From: CADAWZ01 sp045114665 | GTDB lineage: Bacteria; Vulcanimicrobiota; CADAWZ01 | Length of the DNA: 11,988 bases | Assembly: GCA_045114665.1 (NCBI GenBank) | Contig: JBGUKW010000201.1 | Location: forward strand, 1 to 11,988 | Reading direction: 5' to 3' | In this document: positions 1 to 7,445 of the stretch, piece after piece | Layout of the letters: each line of letters starts with the position of its first letter | Position numbering within the stretch: the stretch's first letter is position 1 | Program-made: the position numbers and the translations under genes | The notes under the pieces: generated by a model | What the model was told of the DNA's origin: nothing | Database searches by the model: none | Seen by the model: only the letters and a program-made list of their open reading frames with translations

Positions 1-1404
1 AAATTGGATATGAGTGTTTTAGCTAAATATAAGGATAATGAAGGATTAAATAGTTCACTTATAAATTATCTTGTACGCTATTATATAGAAGAATATAAAC
101 TTGATATAGTTGTTAAAGATAATTCAGATGATGTTTTTCTTGATGTAATAAATAAATTATATAAACAGTTTGGACATGTTGTCATACTCATTGATGAATA
201 TGATAAACCAATAACAGATAATATCAATAATTTAGAAAAAGCAAATGAAATGAGAGAAACTCTTCGTTCATTTTATGGTGTTTTAAAAGGCTGTAGTCAA
301 ATAAAATTTATAATTATAACAGGGGTATCAAAATTTAGCAAAGCTGGAGTTTTTTCAAGTTTAAATAATTTAATTGATATTTCGATGACTGAAAAATACG
401 GTGATATTGTTGGATATGCACAAAAAGAACTTGAAGATAATTTTGGTGATTGGATAGAAAAAGCAACTCAAAAATTATCTTTGACAAAAGAAGAATTATT
501 ACAAAAAATAAAAAGAAATTATGATGGTTTTTCATTTGATGGAAAAACAAGGGTATATAATCCATTTTCTATTTTAAATTTCTTCCGTGAGCAAGAATTT
601 AATAATTATTGGTACACTTCTGCTACTCCCTCATTTCTTGCAGATTACTTAAAAACACATCAAATTAATAATTTTGAACAATTTAGGCATTTAGAAGTAC
701 CTTCTGATTTTGCAGATGAACACGAAATAGAAAAATCAACTCCTGAAAGTTTTTTATTTCAAGCAGGTTATTTAACTATAGAAAAATGGGAATCTAAAGG
801 AGAATATGAAATATTAACTCTTGATTATCCAAATGAAGAAGTGAAAAGTTCAATGTCTCGATTATTTTTGAAAGATATATATAAAATAGATAGATATATC
901 CCTTTAGGAGATAATCTTTGGGAATCAATAAAATCACTAAATGAAGGAAATATTGAAAAAATAGTTGAGATGTTTAATAATGCCCTAAGTAAAATTCCTA
1001 AAGAAATATTCGCTCCTTCTAAAGAAGGAGAAAAAAAATGTGATTTTCCCAAGAATCAAAATGAATATTGGTATAGATCGTTATTTGTGATGTTGCTTCG
1101 TGGTGGTGCAGGTGTAACTTCTTTTCAAGAATCTTACACATCAGAAGGTCGATCTGATTTAATCATTCCATTTGATGACAAAATAATTATAATTGAATTC
1201 AAATTTGCCAAGAGTTCAAAAAGTGTTCCAAAAGCAAGAACGGAAGGTGAAGAACAAGTAAAACAATATGCCAAAACTTATGAAAATGAGCTAATAGTTA
1301 AAAACTCTGACGAGTTTTTAAAAAATCAGCCCCTCAAGGGGGCAAAGAAAATAATAACAGTTGTTTTAGTTGCAGACAACAGAAAGAGAAAAGTTGTTTT
1401 GTAA
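1..1404 (+). CDS. AAA-ATPase-like / PD-(D/E)XK nuclease-domain protein, 5' end cut by window
   Basis: This is the C-terminal part of the AAA-ATPase_like plus DUF1703 (PD-(D/E)XK) family. The frame is open to base 1, and the expected N-terminal segment with the Walker A loop is absent, so the true start lies outside the window. Numbering from the TTG at base 4, a Walker B strand ILIDEYDKP is at residues 61-69, a sensor-like ITGVSKFSKAG at about 108-117, and the family motif NYDGFSFDG at about 174-182. The C-terminal nuclease-like core has D385 followed by E398-F-K400 (GRSDL ... IIEFKF). Members are often multicopy in anaerobes; their role is unproven, with phage defence or mobile-element function suggested. 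It is followed by an hsdS fragment, which marks accessory DNA. The family call is firm; the function is not known. Confidence 0.88.
   Translation, partial: KLDMSVLAKYKDNEGLNSSLINYLVRYYIEEYKLDIVVKDNSDDVFLDVINKLYKQFGHVVILIDEYDKPITDNINNLEKANEMRETLRSFYGVLKGCSQIKFIIITGVSKFSKAGVFSSLNNLIDISMTEKYGDIVGYAQKELEDNFGDWIEKATQKLSLTKEELLQKIKRNYDGFSFDGKTRVYNPFSILNFFREQEFNNYWYTSATPSFLADYLKTHQINNFEQFRHLEVPSDFADEHEIEKSTPESFLFQAGYLTIEKWESKGEYEILTLDYPNEEVKSSMSRLFLKDIYKIDRYIPLGDNLWESIKSLNEGNIEKIVEMFNNALSKIPKEIFAPSKEGEKKCDFPKNQNEYWYRSLFVMLLRGGAGVTSFQESYTSEGRSDLIIPFDDKIIIIEFKFAKSSKSVPKARTEGEEQVKQYAKTYENELIVKNSDEFLKNQPLKGAKKIITVVLVADNRKRKVVL
1329..1343. repeat. GC-rich 15-base hairpin inside the ATPase gene
   Basis: GCCCC and GGGGC arms of five bases flank a TCAAG loop. 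This is the most GC-rich short stretch in a very AT-rich region and encodes the in-frame residues QPLKGAK near the protein's C-terminus. No T tract follows, so it is not a standard terminator. It could be a remnant of a short dispersed palindrome or just a chance codon run. Confidence 0.4.
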
Positions 1405-1434
1405 AAATGGAGCTAATTTGTTCCTATTTGTTTA

Positions 1435-1461
1435 AAATTAACTAACACAACGAGTTAATTT
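1435..1461. repeat. Perfect 9-bp inverted repeat at the hsdS remnant boundary
   Basis: AAATTAACT at 1435-1443 is the exact reverse complement of AGTTAATTT at 1453-1461, with a 9-base spacer. It lies 31 bases after the ATPase stop codon and overlaps the upstream edge of the hsdS fragment. There is no T-rich tail, so terminator function is doubtful. It might mark a recombination or deletion junction, but AT-rich palindromes of this size also arise by chance. Confidence 0.4.
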
Positions 1462-1651
1462 ACAAGGTGGGCAAGGTAATTTATCTGCTCAAAATATTTT
1501 AAAATTACATTTTAATTTTCCCTGTCTTGAAGAGCAACAAAAAATAGCTGATTGCCTATCTACTTTTGATAATGCAATAAGAGTGAAAAAAAAAACAATT
1601 AAAAACAGCAAAAGATATCAAAAGGGCTTTCTACAGCAAATGTTCTTATAA
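1442..1651 (+). pseudogene. hsdS: Remnant of type I restriction specificity subunit HsdS (C-terminal end)
   Basis: Reading 1442-1651 gives a 69-codon open stretch ending in TAA at 1649-1651. It contains GGQGNLSAQNI, then FPCLEEQQKIADCLSTFD, then a Lys-rich helix ending KGFLQQMFL. This is the hallmark end of an HsdS target-recognition half: the 'LEEQQKIA..L...D' helix followed by the closing '(K)(K/R)G.LQQMF' segment. Full HsdS proteins are about 400 residues. Here the frame is closed by a TAA at 1439-1441, there is no start codon or SD, and no hsdM or hsdR is nearby. I read it as a decayed or recombined 3' fragment of a restriction-modification locus. The family match is strong by motif; its history is inferred. 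Confidence 0.85.
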
Positions 1652-1697
1652 AAAACATTTTTTTCTTGCTTTTTGGATAATATTTGATAAAATAATC

Positions 1698-1706
1698 TGA
1701 TATAAT
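1698..1706 (+). promoter_or_regulatory. Probable extended -10 promoter of mnmA
   Basis: TGATATAAT is a perfect extended -10 element (TGnTATAAT), 30 bases before the mnmA start. No good -35 lies at 17 bases (the hexamer there is TAATAT), which is tolerable for extended -10 promoters. An AAGG SD at 1723-1726 follows, 10 bases before the ATG. AT-rich DNA gives frequent chance matches, so this is probable rather than certain. Confidence 0.55.
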
Positions 1707-1736
1707 TTAGAAATTAAATACTAAGGCAAAAAAATT

Positions 1737-2834
1737 ATGAACAATAAAAAAGTATTGATTGCAATGAGTGGCGGAGTTGACAGCTCTGTAACTGTTTATT
1801 TATTAAAGCAACAAGGATTTGACTGTATAGGGACAACTATGCGACTTTACAGAAATGAGACAATATCACAGGGAAATTTTAAAACCTGTTGTTCTGAAAA
1901 AGATATGGAAGATGCAAGTGAAGTTGCTTTTGATTTAGATGTCCCATATGAAATTGTAGATTTTACAGATGATTTCCAAAAACAAATCATAGAAAAATTT
2001 ATAAAAGTTTATGAAAATGGCGGAACACCAAATCCTTGCATAGATTGTAATAGATATATGAAATTTGAAAAACTTCTAAATATTGCACTTGAAAAAAAAT
2101 GCGATCTGATTGCAACTGGTCATTATGCCATAAGTGAATATTCAGAAAAGCACGGAAGATATATTTTGAGAAAAGCAAAAGATCTCACAAAAGATCAAAG
2201 TTATGTCCTTTACAACTTGACACAAGATCAACTTAAACACACTATATTTCCACTTGGCAATTTAGAAAAAATACAAGTCAGAGAAATTGCAGAAAAACAA
2301 GGTTTTGTCAATTCTCAAAAACACGATTCACAAGACATCTGTTTTATCCCAGACGGAGATTATTTTAAATTTATCAAAAAATACACTGGCAAAATCCCAC
2401 AAGAGGGAAATTTCATTGATGAAAATGGAAAAATATTAGGAAAACACAAGGGAATTATAAGTTATACTGTTGGTCAGAGAAGAGGTCTTGGAATAGCTTC
2501 TGACGCTCCACTTTATGTTAAAAAACTCGATATGGCAAACAACAATGTAATTTTATGTAAAAATGAAGGATTATTTTCAAAAACATTGATAGCAGATGAC
2601 ATAAATTTAATTTCAACAGAAAAAATAACAGAACCAATGAAAATTAAAGCCAAAGTCCGCTACAGACAAAAAGAACAGCCAGCAACAGTAATTCAAATAG
2701 ATGAAAACAGAATAAAAGTAGAATTTGACACACCACAAAGAGCTATCACAAAAGGGCAAGCAGTCGTTTTATATGATGATGATATTGTAGTTGGAGGCGG
2801 AACTATTTCCGAAACAGAAAGTGATTTATCTTGA
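1737..2834 (+). CDS. mnmA: tRNA-uridine 2-sulfurtransferase MnmA
   Basis: MnmA makes 2-thiouridine at wobble U34 of tRNA-Lys, -Glu and -Gln in the cytoplasm, using ATP and persulfide sulfur. The 365-residue length is normal for the family. The PP-loop SGGVDSS is at residues 11-17, binding the ATP that adenylates the uridine. The nucleophile is Cys101 in NPCIDCNRYMKF and the partner catalytic cysteine is Cys202 in DSQDICF. Other family blocks are ATGHYA (126-131), KDQSYVLY (152-159) and VGQRRGLGI (245-253), followed by the C-terminal beta-barrel region. A Cys-Cys pair at 51-52 is a variant I associate with clostridial-type sequences. The ATG at 1737 has an AAGG SD. Its 3' end overlaps the cysteine desulfurase gene, consistent with coupled production of enzyme and sulfur donor. 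Confidence 0.97.
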   Translation: MNNKKVLIAMSGGVDSSVTVYLLKQQGFDCIGTTMRLYRNETISQGNFKTCCSEKDMEDASEVAFDLDVPYEIVDFTDDFQKQIIEKFIKVYENGGTPNPCIDCNRYMKFEKLLNIALEKKCDLIATGHYAISEYSEKHGRYILRKAKDLTKDQSYVLYNLTQDQLKHTIFPLGNLEKIQVREIAEKQGFVNSQKHDSQDICFIPDGDYFKFIKKYTGKIPQEGNFIDENGKILGKHKGIISYTVGQRRGLGIASDAPLYVKKLDMANNNVILCKNEGLFSKTLIADDINLISTEKITEPMKIKAKVRYRQKEQPATVIQIDENRIKVEFDTPQRAITKGQAVVLYDDDIVVGGGTISETESDLS

Positions 2835-3921
2835 TTACACAGCAAATACTCCTGTTGATTCAGAGGTTTTAAATAAATTTGTTGAAACAGAAAGCAAATT
2901 TATTGGCAATCCAAATTCAAATCACCAAGAAGGGAAAAAAGCAAAAGAAGAACTTGCAAAAATCACAGAAAATATTGCAAGTTTATTAAATGTCGAACCT
3001 TCAGAAATTATTTACACATCTGGTGCAAGTGAATCAAATAACCTTGCAATAAAAGGCATTACAGATATTTCACAGGGGAAACATATAATAACGACAAAAT
3101 TAGAACATTCTTCAGTTTTTGTTCCTATCGAAGAACTAAAGAAAAAGGGATTTATTGTTGACTACGCTCCACTTGACAAAGACGGAAAAATCAATATTTC
3201 ACAATTAATAAAGCTAATTAGACCTGATACAGTATTGATTGTAATATGTTTAGTTGATGGTGAACTTGGAATAATTCAGCCGATAAATAAAATAGCAGAA
3301 GAAATAAAAAAAGTTTCTGATTGTAACATTCACATAGACGGAACACAGGCTTTAGGAAAAATTAAAATAGACTTCAAAAATATAGATACAATGAGTTTTT
3401 CTGCTCACAAAATTTATGGGTTGAATGGAAGCGGAATCTTATTTAAAAGAGGTCATCTAAAATTAAATCCACAGATAAATGGCGGAATGAGTTCAAGTCT
3501 TTACAGAAGCGGAACCCCTACCCTTTCGTTAAATTCTGCCTTTTATGTGGCTGTTAAAAAAGCTATTGAAAATCAAGAAAAAAGGTTTTCAGATGTAGAG
3601 GAAAAAAATAAAAATCTCAGAGAATTTTTTAAACAATTTCCAAAAGTAAAAATAAATAGCCCTCAAAATGCAGTCCCAAATATTATAAATTTGAGTGTAG
3701 AAGGCATAAAAGGTAGTGTTTTCCAAAGGAAACTCGATTCTTATGGTGTCTGTGTATCTGTAAAATCAGCCTGTTCATCTGATGGCTTGCCTTCAAGAGC
3801 AGTAACTGCTTTAGGCAATAGCGAAAGAACAGCCCTTTCATCGTGGAGAATTAGCCTTAGTCATCTGACAACTTGGGAAGAAATCGAGCAGTTCAAAGAG
3901 ATATTTTCAAAGTTGGTGTAA
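2821..3921 (+). CDS. Cysteine desulfurase (NifS/IscS-type, class V aminotransferase fold)
   Basis: This is a PLP enzyme that takes sulfur from L-cysteine, leaving alanine and an enzyme persulfide. With the GTG start at 2821 it has 366 residues and begins MIYLDYTANTPVD, the usual family N-terminus. Seen: NPNSNH (30-35), TSGASESNN (66-74), the PLP-stacking His96 in LEHSS, IDGTQ (172-176, Asp173 expected to contact the pyridine nitrogen), the PLP lysine Lys197 in SFSAHKIYG, and the sulfur-accepting Cys318 in SACSSD. The gene overlaps the end of mnmA by 14 bases in another frame, so translational coupling and sulfur delivery to MnmA are likely. No good SD precedes GTG; an in-frame TTG at 2791 would add 10 residues not typical of the family. 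Which carrier proteins it serves besides MnmA is unknown. Confidence 0.93.
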   Translation: MIYLDYTANTPVDSEVLNKFVETESKFIGNPNSNHQEGKKAKEELAKITENIASLLNVEPSEIIYTSGASESNNLAIKGITDISQGKHIITTKLEHSSVFVPIEELKKKGFIVDYAPLDKDGKINISQLIKLIRPDTVLIVICLVDGELGIIQPINKIAEEIKKVSDCNIHIDGTQALGKIKIDFKNIDTMSFSAHKIYGLNGSGILFKRGHLKLNPQINGGMSSSLYRSGTPTLSLNSAFYVAVKKAIENQEKRFSDVEEKNKNLREFFKQFPKVKINSPQNAVPNIINLSVEGIKGSVFQRKLDSYGVCVSVKSACSSDGLPSRAVTALGNSERTALSSWRISLSHLTTWEEIEQFKEIFSKLV

Positions 3922-3973
3922 ACAAAAGCCCCTTCTCCTTTTTCAAAGAAAGAGCTAATAAAAGAAAAAATAA

Positions 3974-4005
3974 AGAGTGTGTGCAGAAATTTCTGTACAC
4001 ACTCT
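3974..4005 (-). terminator. Palindromic terminator of the minus-strand GTPase/coiled-coil operon
   Basis: A 32-base near-perfect palindrome has two 16-base arms differing at one position, which still pairs as a G-U wobble. It starts AGAGTGTGT and ends ACACACTCT with GAAATTTC at the centre. On the minus strand the hairpin is followed by a T-rich run (TTTATTTTTTC) and lies 25 bases after the stop of the 334-aa gene, a good intrinsic terminator. On the plus strand it is followed by six A residues, so it is poorer for the mnmA unit. A T-rich run 18 bases further on (4027-4039) might help there. Confidence 0.8.
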
Positions 4006-4030
4006 AAAAAATGTCACACACTCAAATTTT

Positions 4031-5035
4031 TTATTTTTTAGTTAAAACAACTGCGTCTTCTATTACCTCGCTATTTTTATTCTCAGTTGGAGCGGATATT
4101 ACTTTAACATCTCTTTGATTGCCACCTTGAACAAGAGCAGGATTATTATATCCCATATTAGTAGGTTGGAAATACTTCGTCGCCAAACCTTGAAATTCTC
4201 TCATTCCGTCATCAATAAGTCCCAAAATATTTTTCATATCTTCATTCATTAATTTTGCAAAAGCTGAAGATTTTTCTGTTATCAATTTTAACTGTGAAAC
4301 AGTCTCTTCTCTGATAATATCATTTCCTGAACCATCTGGAAATATTTCCTTTAATTCCTTTACGGTTGCAAGCATATTTCTCTTATATTTATTCTGCAAC
4401 TCAAAATATTCTTGTTCTTTTTCTGTATATAGTGCTAATACCTTTCTTCTCGTATCAACCTGCATATCTGAAACAATCTGTGCAAATTGTAGAGAAGCCT
4501 CAGTCATTTCTTTTCTATATTTTATCTCCAAATCCAACAAATCTTTATTTCTTTGGAGTTCTTTATCTATTATCATTTGGTTGATCTCTTCTTGAAGCCT
4601 GCGTTCTTCAATGGTCAACTCCATGTCTCTTCTTTTTTGCTCAGCTTCTAATTTTGCCTGATGATCAGCCAATTCTCTTTTTAATCTATTTTCCTGTTCG
4701 ATAGATTCCATTTTAAACTTTTGATCTTTTTCAACAAGTTTATGCTCTTCAACTTTAAATTGCAAATCTACTCTTTTGCGTTCTGATTCCAAATCAGCTT
4801 TGAATTTCTCATAATTCATTTGCAATTTACTATTTCTTTCTGCCAGTTCAAAGTCTTGATTTTTTCTTTCTGCCTCTATTTTAGCATCCAATTCTCTCAA
4901 TTCCATTTCCAATTTCTGCTTATGTTCAAGACTTTTTCTCTTAGAAGGTTCAGATATCATACCACATACTGTTTCAACTGGTTTGTATATAATATCATCT
5001 ATTTTTCCAAGTGTAAACTTATCCCAAAATCCCAT
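4031..5035 (-). CDS. Coiled-coil protein with N-terminal GFWD/TLG module, last gene of the operon
   Basis: I do not recognise a family for this 334-residue protein. It begins MGFWDKFTLGKIDDIIYKP, a short hydrophobic module ending at Cys24, followed by a long charged helix (about 30-230) predicted as coiled coil. Inside the helix a motif of the form A.(I/L)E.E(R/Q)K..D recurs at residues 51, 80 and 127. The C-terminal part (about 230-290) is a more ordinary helical region, and 290-334 is polar and probably disordered. There is no signal peptide or membrane segment. The ATG at 5035 has a GAGGAAT SD at 5042-5048. A longer frame from 5113 only adds out-of-frame readthrough of a duplicated module. 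It is the last gene before the terminator and probably a structural or scaffolding partner of the upstream GTPases. Confidence 0.85.
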   Translation of the reverse strand: MGFWDKFTLGKIDDIIYKPVETVCGMISEPSKRKSLEHKQKLEMELRELDAKIEAERKNQDFELAERNSKLQMNYEKFKADLESERKRVDLQFKVEEHKLVEKDQKFKMESIEQENRLKRELADHQAKLEAEQKRRDMELTIEERRLQEEINQMIIDKELQRNKDLLDLEIKYRKEMTEASLQFAQIVSDMQVDTRRKVLALYTEKEQEYFELQNKYKRNMLATVKELKEIFPDGSGNDIIREETVSQLKLITEKSSAFAKLMNEDMKNILGLIDDGMREFQGLATKYFQPTNMGYNNPALVQGGNQRDVKVISAPTENKNSEVIEDAVVLTKK

Positions 5036-5051
5036 TTTTTTATTCCTCTTT

Positions 5052-5369
5052 TTATTTATTCTTTTCTGAAATATTATCACATACAGTTTCAACTGGTTTG
5101 TATATAATATCATCTATTTTTCCAAGTGTTAAATTTTCCCAAAATCCACTACCCATTGTATCTTTATTTCTTTCTGCGAGTTCAAAGTCCTGATTTTTTC
5201 TTTCTGCCTCTATTTTAGCGTCCAATTCTCTCAATTCCATTTCCAATTTCTGCTTATGTTCAAGACTTTTTCTCTTAGAAGGCTCAGAAATCATATCACA
5301 TACAGTTTCAACTGGCTTATATCTAATGTCATCTATATTTCCTAATGTAAAAGTATCCCAAAAACCCAT
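5052..5369 (-). CDS. 105-aa ORF built from duplicated GFWD/TLG modules
   Basis: Residues 1-68 repeat the first 68 residues of the 334-aa protein with only a few changes (K6T, K11N, I16R, G25D). Then, after a KDTMGS junction, a second shorter copy of the module begins (GFWENLTLGKIDD ... ETVCDNISEKNK) and ends at TAA. The long coiled coil and C-terminal region are absent. The ATG at 5369 has a strong GAGGAGT SD (5376-5382), and the frame is intact and in operon position, so it may be expressed as a two-module mini-protein. Equally, it may be the debris of recombination between two or more full-length paralogs. An internal ATG at 5156 (MGSGFWEN) could mark the start of a former separate gene. 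Confidence 0.65.
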   Translation of the reverse strand: MGFWDTFTLGNIDDIRYKPVETVCDMISEPSKRKSLEHKQKLEMELRELDAKIEAERKNQDFELAERNKDTMGSGFWENLTLGKIDDIIYKPVETVCDNISEKNK

Positions 5370-5375
5370 TTTTTT

Positions 5376-5382
5376 ACTCCTC
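5376..5382 (-). promoter_or_regulatory. GAGGAGT ribosome binding site of the 105-aa ORF, leader shared with two other genes
   Basis: On the minus strand GAGGAGT is followed by AAAAAA and the ATG at 5369. The same GAGGAGT with an A-run before ATG stands before the 423-aa gene (9128-9134), and a GAGGAAT variant stands before the 334-aa gene (5042-5048). This supports these three starts and suggests common ancestry of the leaders. Confidence 0.7.
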
Positions 5383-5396
5383 TTTTTATTTAAAAT

Positions 5397-6989
5397 TTAT
5401 TTTAAATATTCATTCAAAAATTTTTTTATTCTTTCTAATAATCTTAATGTAAAATTTAATCCTTGAACTTCTGCTCTTCTAAAATCTTCTTCAAAACCTT
5501 GTCTATACTCTATTGGTACCTGATTTATTAAATTCTTTATAATTTTAATAATATCTATTAGTGAAACTGACGAATTCACATTATCTTGCGATAAAGAATC
5601 AGGATTATACCAATTATAATCATTATTTTGTCTTTCTTCTTCTAATTTTCGTTTTCTCTCTTGTTCTTGTCGTTTTAATTCTTTTTGTCTTTCTCTTTCT
5701 TTCCTATCTGCTTCTTCTAACCATCTTTTTTGATTTTCACTATATTTTTGATTTATATTTTTATCTTTGTTTATCGAAGAATTATAATCAGAATAACTAA
5801 AATCATTACATCTATTTCTATTCTTTATAGAAGTATTATTATAATCAGAATAACCATAATCTCTATCATCTTGCTTTCTTTTAGGCTCGTCTCTCTTTTT
5901 TCTATATTCCTCTTCTTCTGCTTCTTCAGCTTTTCTTCTCTCTTCTTCTCGTCTTTTTCTCTCTTCTTCCTCTGCTTCTTCTGCCTTTCTTCTTTCTTCT
6001 TCCTGTCTTTTTTTACGCTCTTCTCTCTTCCTTCTATATTCTGCTTCCTCTTCTTCTTCAGCTCTTCTTCTCTCTTCCTCTTCCCTTCTTCTTTCTTCTT
6101 CCTCTGCTTCTTTAGCTTTCCTTATAGCCTCTTCCTCTGCTTCTTTAGCTTTTTTTCTATCCTCTTCTTCTTGCCTTATTGCTTCTTCCTCTTCTTGTCT
6201 TGCTTTTTCTTCTTCTTCCTCTCGTTTTTTTCTCTCTTCTTCCTCTTTCTCTGCTTTTTCCTTTGCTTTTCTTTCCTCTTCTTCTGCTCTTTCTAATTCA
6301 CAATAACAATTTTCAGGAATAGTAATTATAGAAAAAATAGAATCCGATATATCGCCAATTCTTGAAACATTTGAACAAAAAGAAAAATCTTTATTATCGA
6401 AATTCAACAAATGTTTAAACAGTTCATAATCGTCACTTGAAGTTGAAATATATACAATTCTTTTTTCAAAAAATAATTTACATTTTTCTGGGATATTAAA
6501 AGATTTATCAGAAGATAAAATAGAATTTACACAATATTCATCAAAACCAAATTCTTTATCAATAGATACTGGAAAAGAACTATCAAAAACAGGACTTATA
6601 TTTTCAAGAAAAAGTTTCCACAGATAGTCATAATTAGGAACAATGGCTTTATCTTCTGTTTTCAAATCTTTTATTACAATTCCTATAAACCCATAAATCG
6701 AACGACCTTTCGAATCTTTAAATAATTTTTCAGACTTTTCTTTTTCATTTAAAGATAAATCACAGTGATTGGATATGTCTTTTAAAAAACCTACAAGACC
6801 AGCAATTCTATAATCGCCATTATCTATGACAACCCATCTTTCGCCATCTAAAAAATCCATAGATTTATTTGAATAAAAAATATGTTTTTTTATAAAATCT
6901 AAATCATTTGCAGATATATCTACAGGCTTAACAAGAAGATTATAATCACAATTATATAATCGAGTATGAATAATAGGAGATATTTTCAT
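5397..6989 (-). CDS. Large charged-helix protein sharing an N-terminal domain with the 423-aa gene (soluble paralog)
   Basis: No named family recognised. Residues 1-230 form a mixed alpha/beta domain highly similar to that of the 423-aa protein: MKISPIIHTRLYNCDY at the start, GERWVVIDNG (49-58), DSKGRSIYGFIGIVIKD (92-108), FGFDEY and NSILSSDKSF (155-164), and DYELFKH (187-193). Residues 232-370 are almost only E, R, K and A, a likely single alpha helix. A polar linker (375-415) carries two copies of a YSDYN motif. A second charged helix (420-455) follows, then a hydrophobic-patterned helical end (475-530, SLIDIIKIIKNL...). There is no membrane segment, unlike its paralog. The ATG at 6989 overlaps the preceding stop (TAATG) and has an AAGGA SD at 6998-7002, so it is tightly coupled to the 147-aa gene. 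By shape it is a scaffold or adaptor. Confidence 0.85.
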   Translation of the reverse strand: MKISPIIHTRLYNCDYNLLVKPVDISANDLDFIKKHIFYSNKSMDFLDGERWVVIDNGDYRIAGLVGFLKDISNHCDLSLNEKEKSEKLFKDSKGRSIYGFIGIVIKDLKTEDKAIVPNYDYLWKLFLENISPVFDSSFPVSIDKEFGFDEYCVNSILSSDKSFNIPEKCKLFFEKRIVYISTSSDDYELFKHLLNFDNKDFSFCSNVSRIGDISDSIFSIITIPENCYCELERAEEEERKAKEKAEKEEEERKKREEEEEKARQEEEEAIRQEEEDRKKAKEAEEEAIRKAKEAEEEERRREEEERRRAEEEEEAEYRRKREERKKRQEEERRKAEEAEEEERKRREEERRKAEEAEEEEYRKKRDEPKRKQDDRDYGYSDYNNTSIKNRNRCNDFSYSDYNSSINKDKNINQKYSENQKRWLEEADRKERERQKELKRQEQERKRKLEEERQNNDYNWYNPDSLSQDNVNSSVSLIDIIKIIKNLINQVPIEYRQGFEEDFRRAEVQGLNFTLRLLERIKKFLNEYLK

Positions 6990-7432
6990 TATTTAATTCC
7001 TTTTTTTGCTTTTAAATCATCAATTCTTTGTTTTAGCAATTTCTTTTCTTTCTTAAATGAAACTTCGATCTGCTTTACATTATCTTCCCATTTATCTGTT
7101 TGAGATATAATGACATTCAATTCTTTTATTTTTGTGTTCAATATAACAGGATCAAAATCAGATGAATATATATCCTTTATATAATCCCTATAAAAATCAG
7201 TAAAAATTGAATATACAGCCTTATCTTCAATTTCAAGTTCTTTTATCAAATCAAAATGATATTGAATCCATTTCAATTCATAAAATTCAGCCTTTACCTT
7301 AGAAGCCTCACTATTTGCAACATCATAGAGAACATCAAATAAATTTGCGTTATTCTCATAAAAATCATCTATCAAGCGTTTTCTACTCTGTTTAGCTACA
7401 TTTAATAAAGAAATATAAGATTTTATATCCAA
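6989..7432 (-). CDS. 147-aa helical protein of unknown function
   Basis: The family is not recognised. The protein appears all-helical and soluble. It begins MDIKSYISLLNVAKQSRKRL, has a mid-part rich in aromatic and acidic residues (EFYELKWIQYHFDLIKELE, about 49-67), and ends in a Lys-rich helix (about 110-147). There are no cysteines, signal peptide or catalytic motif that I can identify. The start is TTG at 7432 with an ideally placed GAGGT SD at 7438-7442, five bases away. The stop overlaps the start of the 530-aa gene by one base (TAATG). The preceding 131-aa gene ends 13 bases upstream. The two small helical proteins may form a pair binding the charged-helix proteins that flank them. Confidence 0.82.
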   Translation of the reverse strand: MDIKSYISLLNVAKQSRKRLIDDFYENNANLFDVLYDVANSEASKVKAEFYELKWIQYHFDLIKELEIEDKAVYSIFTDFYRDYIKDIYSSDFDPVILNTKIKELNVIISQTDKWEDNVKQIEVSFKKEKKLLKQRIDDLKAKKGIK

Positions 7433-7437
7433 TTTTT

Positions 7438-7442
7438 ACCTC
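7438..7442 (-). promoter_or_regulatory. GAGGT ribosome binding site that decides a TTG start
   Basis: On the minus strand GAGGT lies five A residues before the TTG at 7432. No ATG or GTG is available nearby in frame, so this SD supports TTG initiation of the 147-aa gene. Confidence 0.7.
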
Positions 7443-7445
7443 GAT

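Larger units (their letters stand above)
4832..5382 (-). repeat. Three tandem copies of the GFWD/TLG coding module, two with their SD site
   Basis: The module occurs at about 5369-5166 (68 codons), about 5147-5060 (about 30 codons, shorter) and 5035-4832 (68 codons). The two full copies are nearly identical at DNA level by eye, and the similarity extends upstream through the ribosome-binding leader (AATAAAAAGAGGA then ATAAAAAA or GTAAAAAA before ATG). The duplicated unit is therefore leader plus N-terminal module, as expected from tandem duplication or unequal recombination. Confidence 0.8.

Noticed and set aside
335..565. Minus-strand open frame inside the ATPase gene, and a similar one at 825-1052
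   Set aside because: Shadows of the well-supported plus-strand gene; no SD or recognisable motif.
5036..5113. 26-residue N-terminal extension of the 334-aa coiled-coil protein
   Set aside because: It is an out-of-frame reading of the duplicated module (ILYTNQLKL is the shifted version of IIYKPVETV); ATG 5035 has its own SD and the conserved MGFWD start.
5730..6296. Long plus-strand open frame rich in Phe, Leu, Ser
   Set aside because: It is the antisense shadow of the E/K/R-rich helix in the 530-aa gene; pyrimidine-rich DNA has few stops. No SD or domain.
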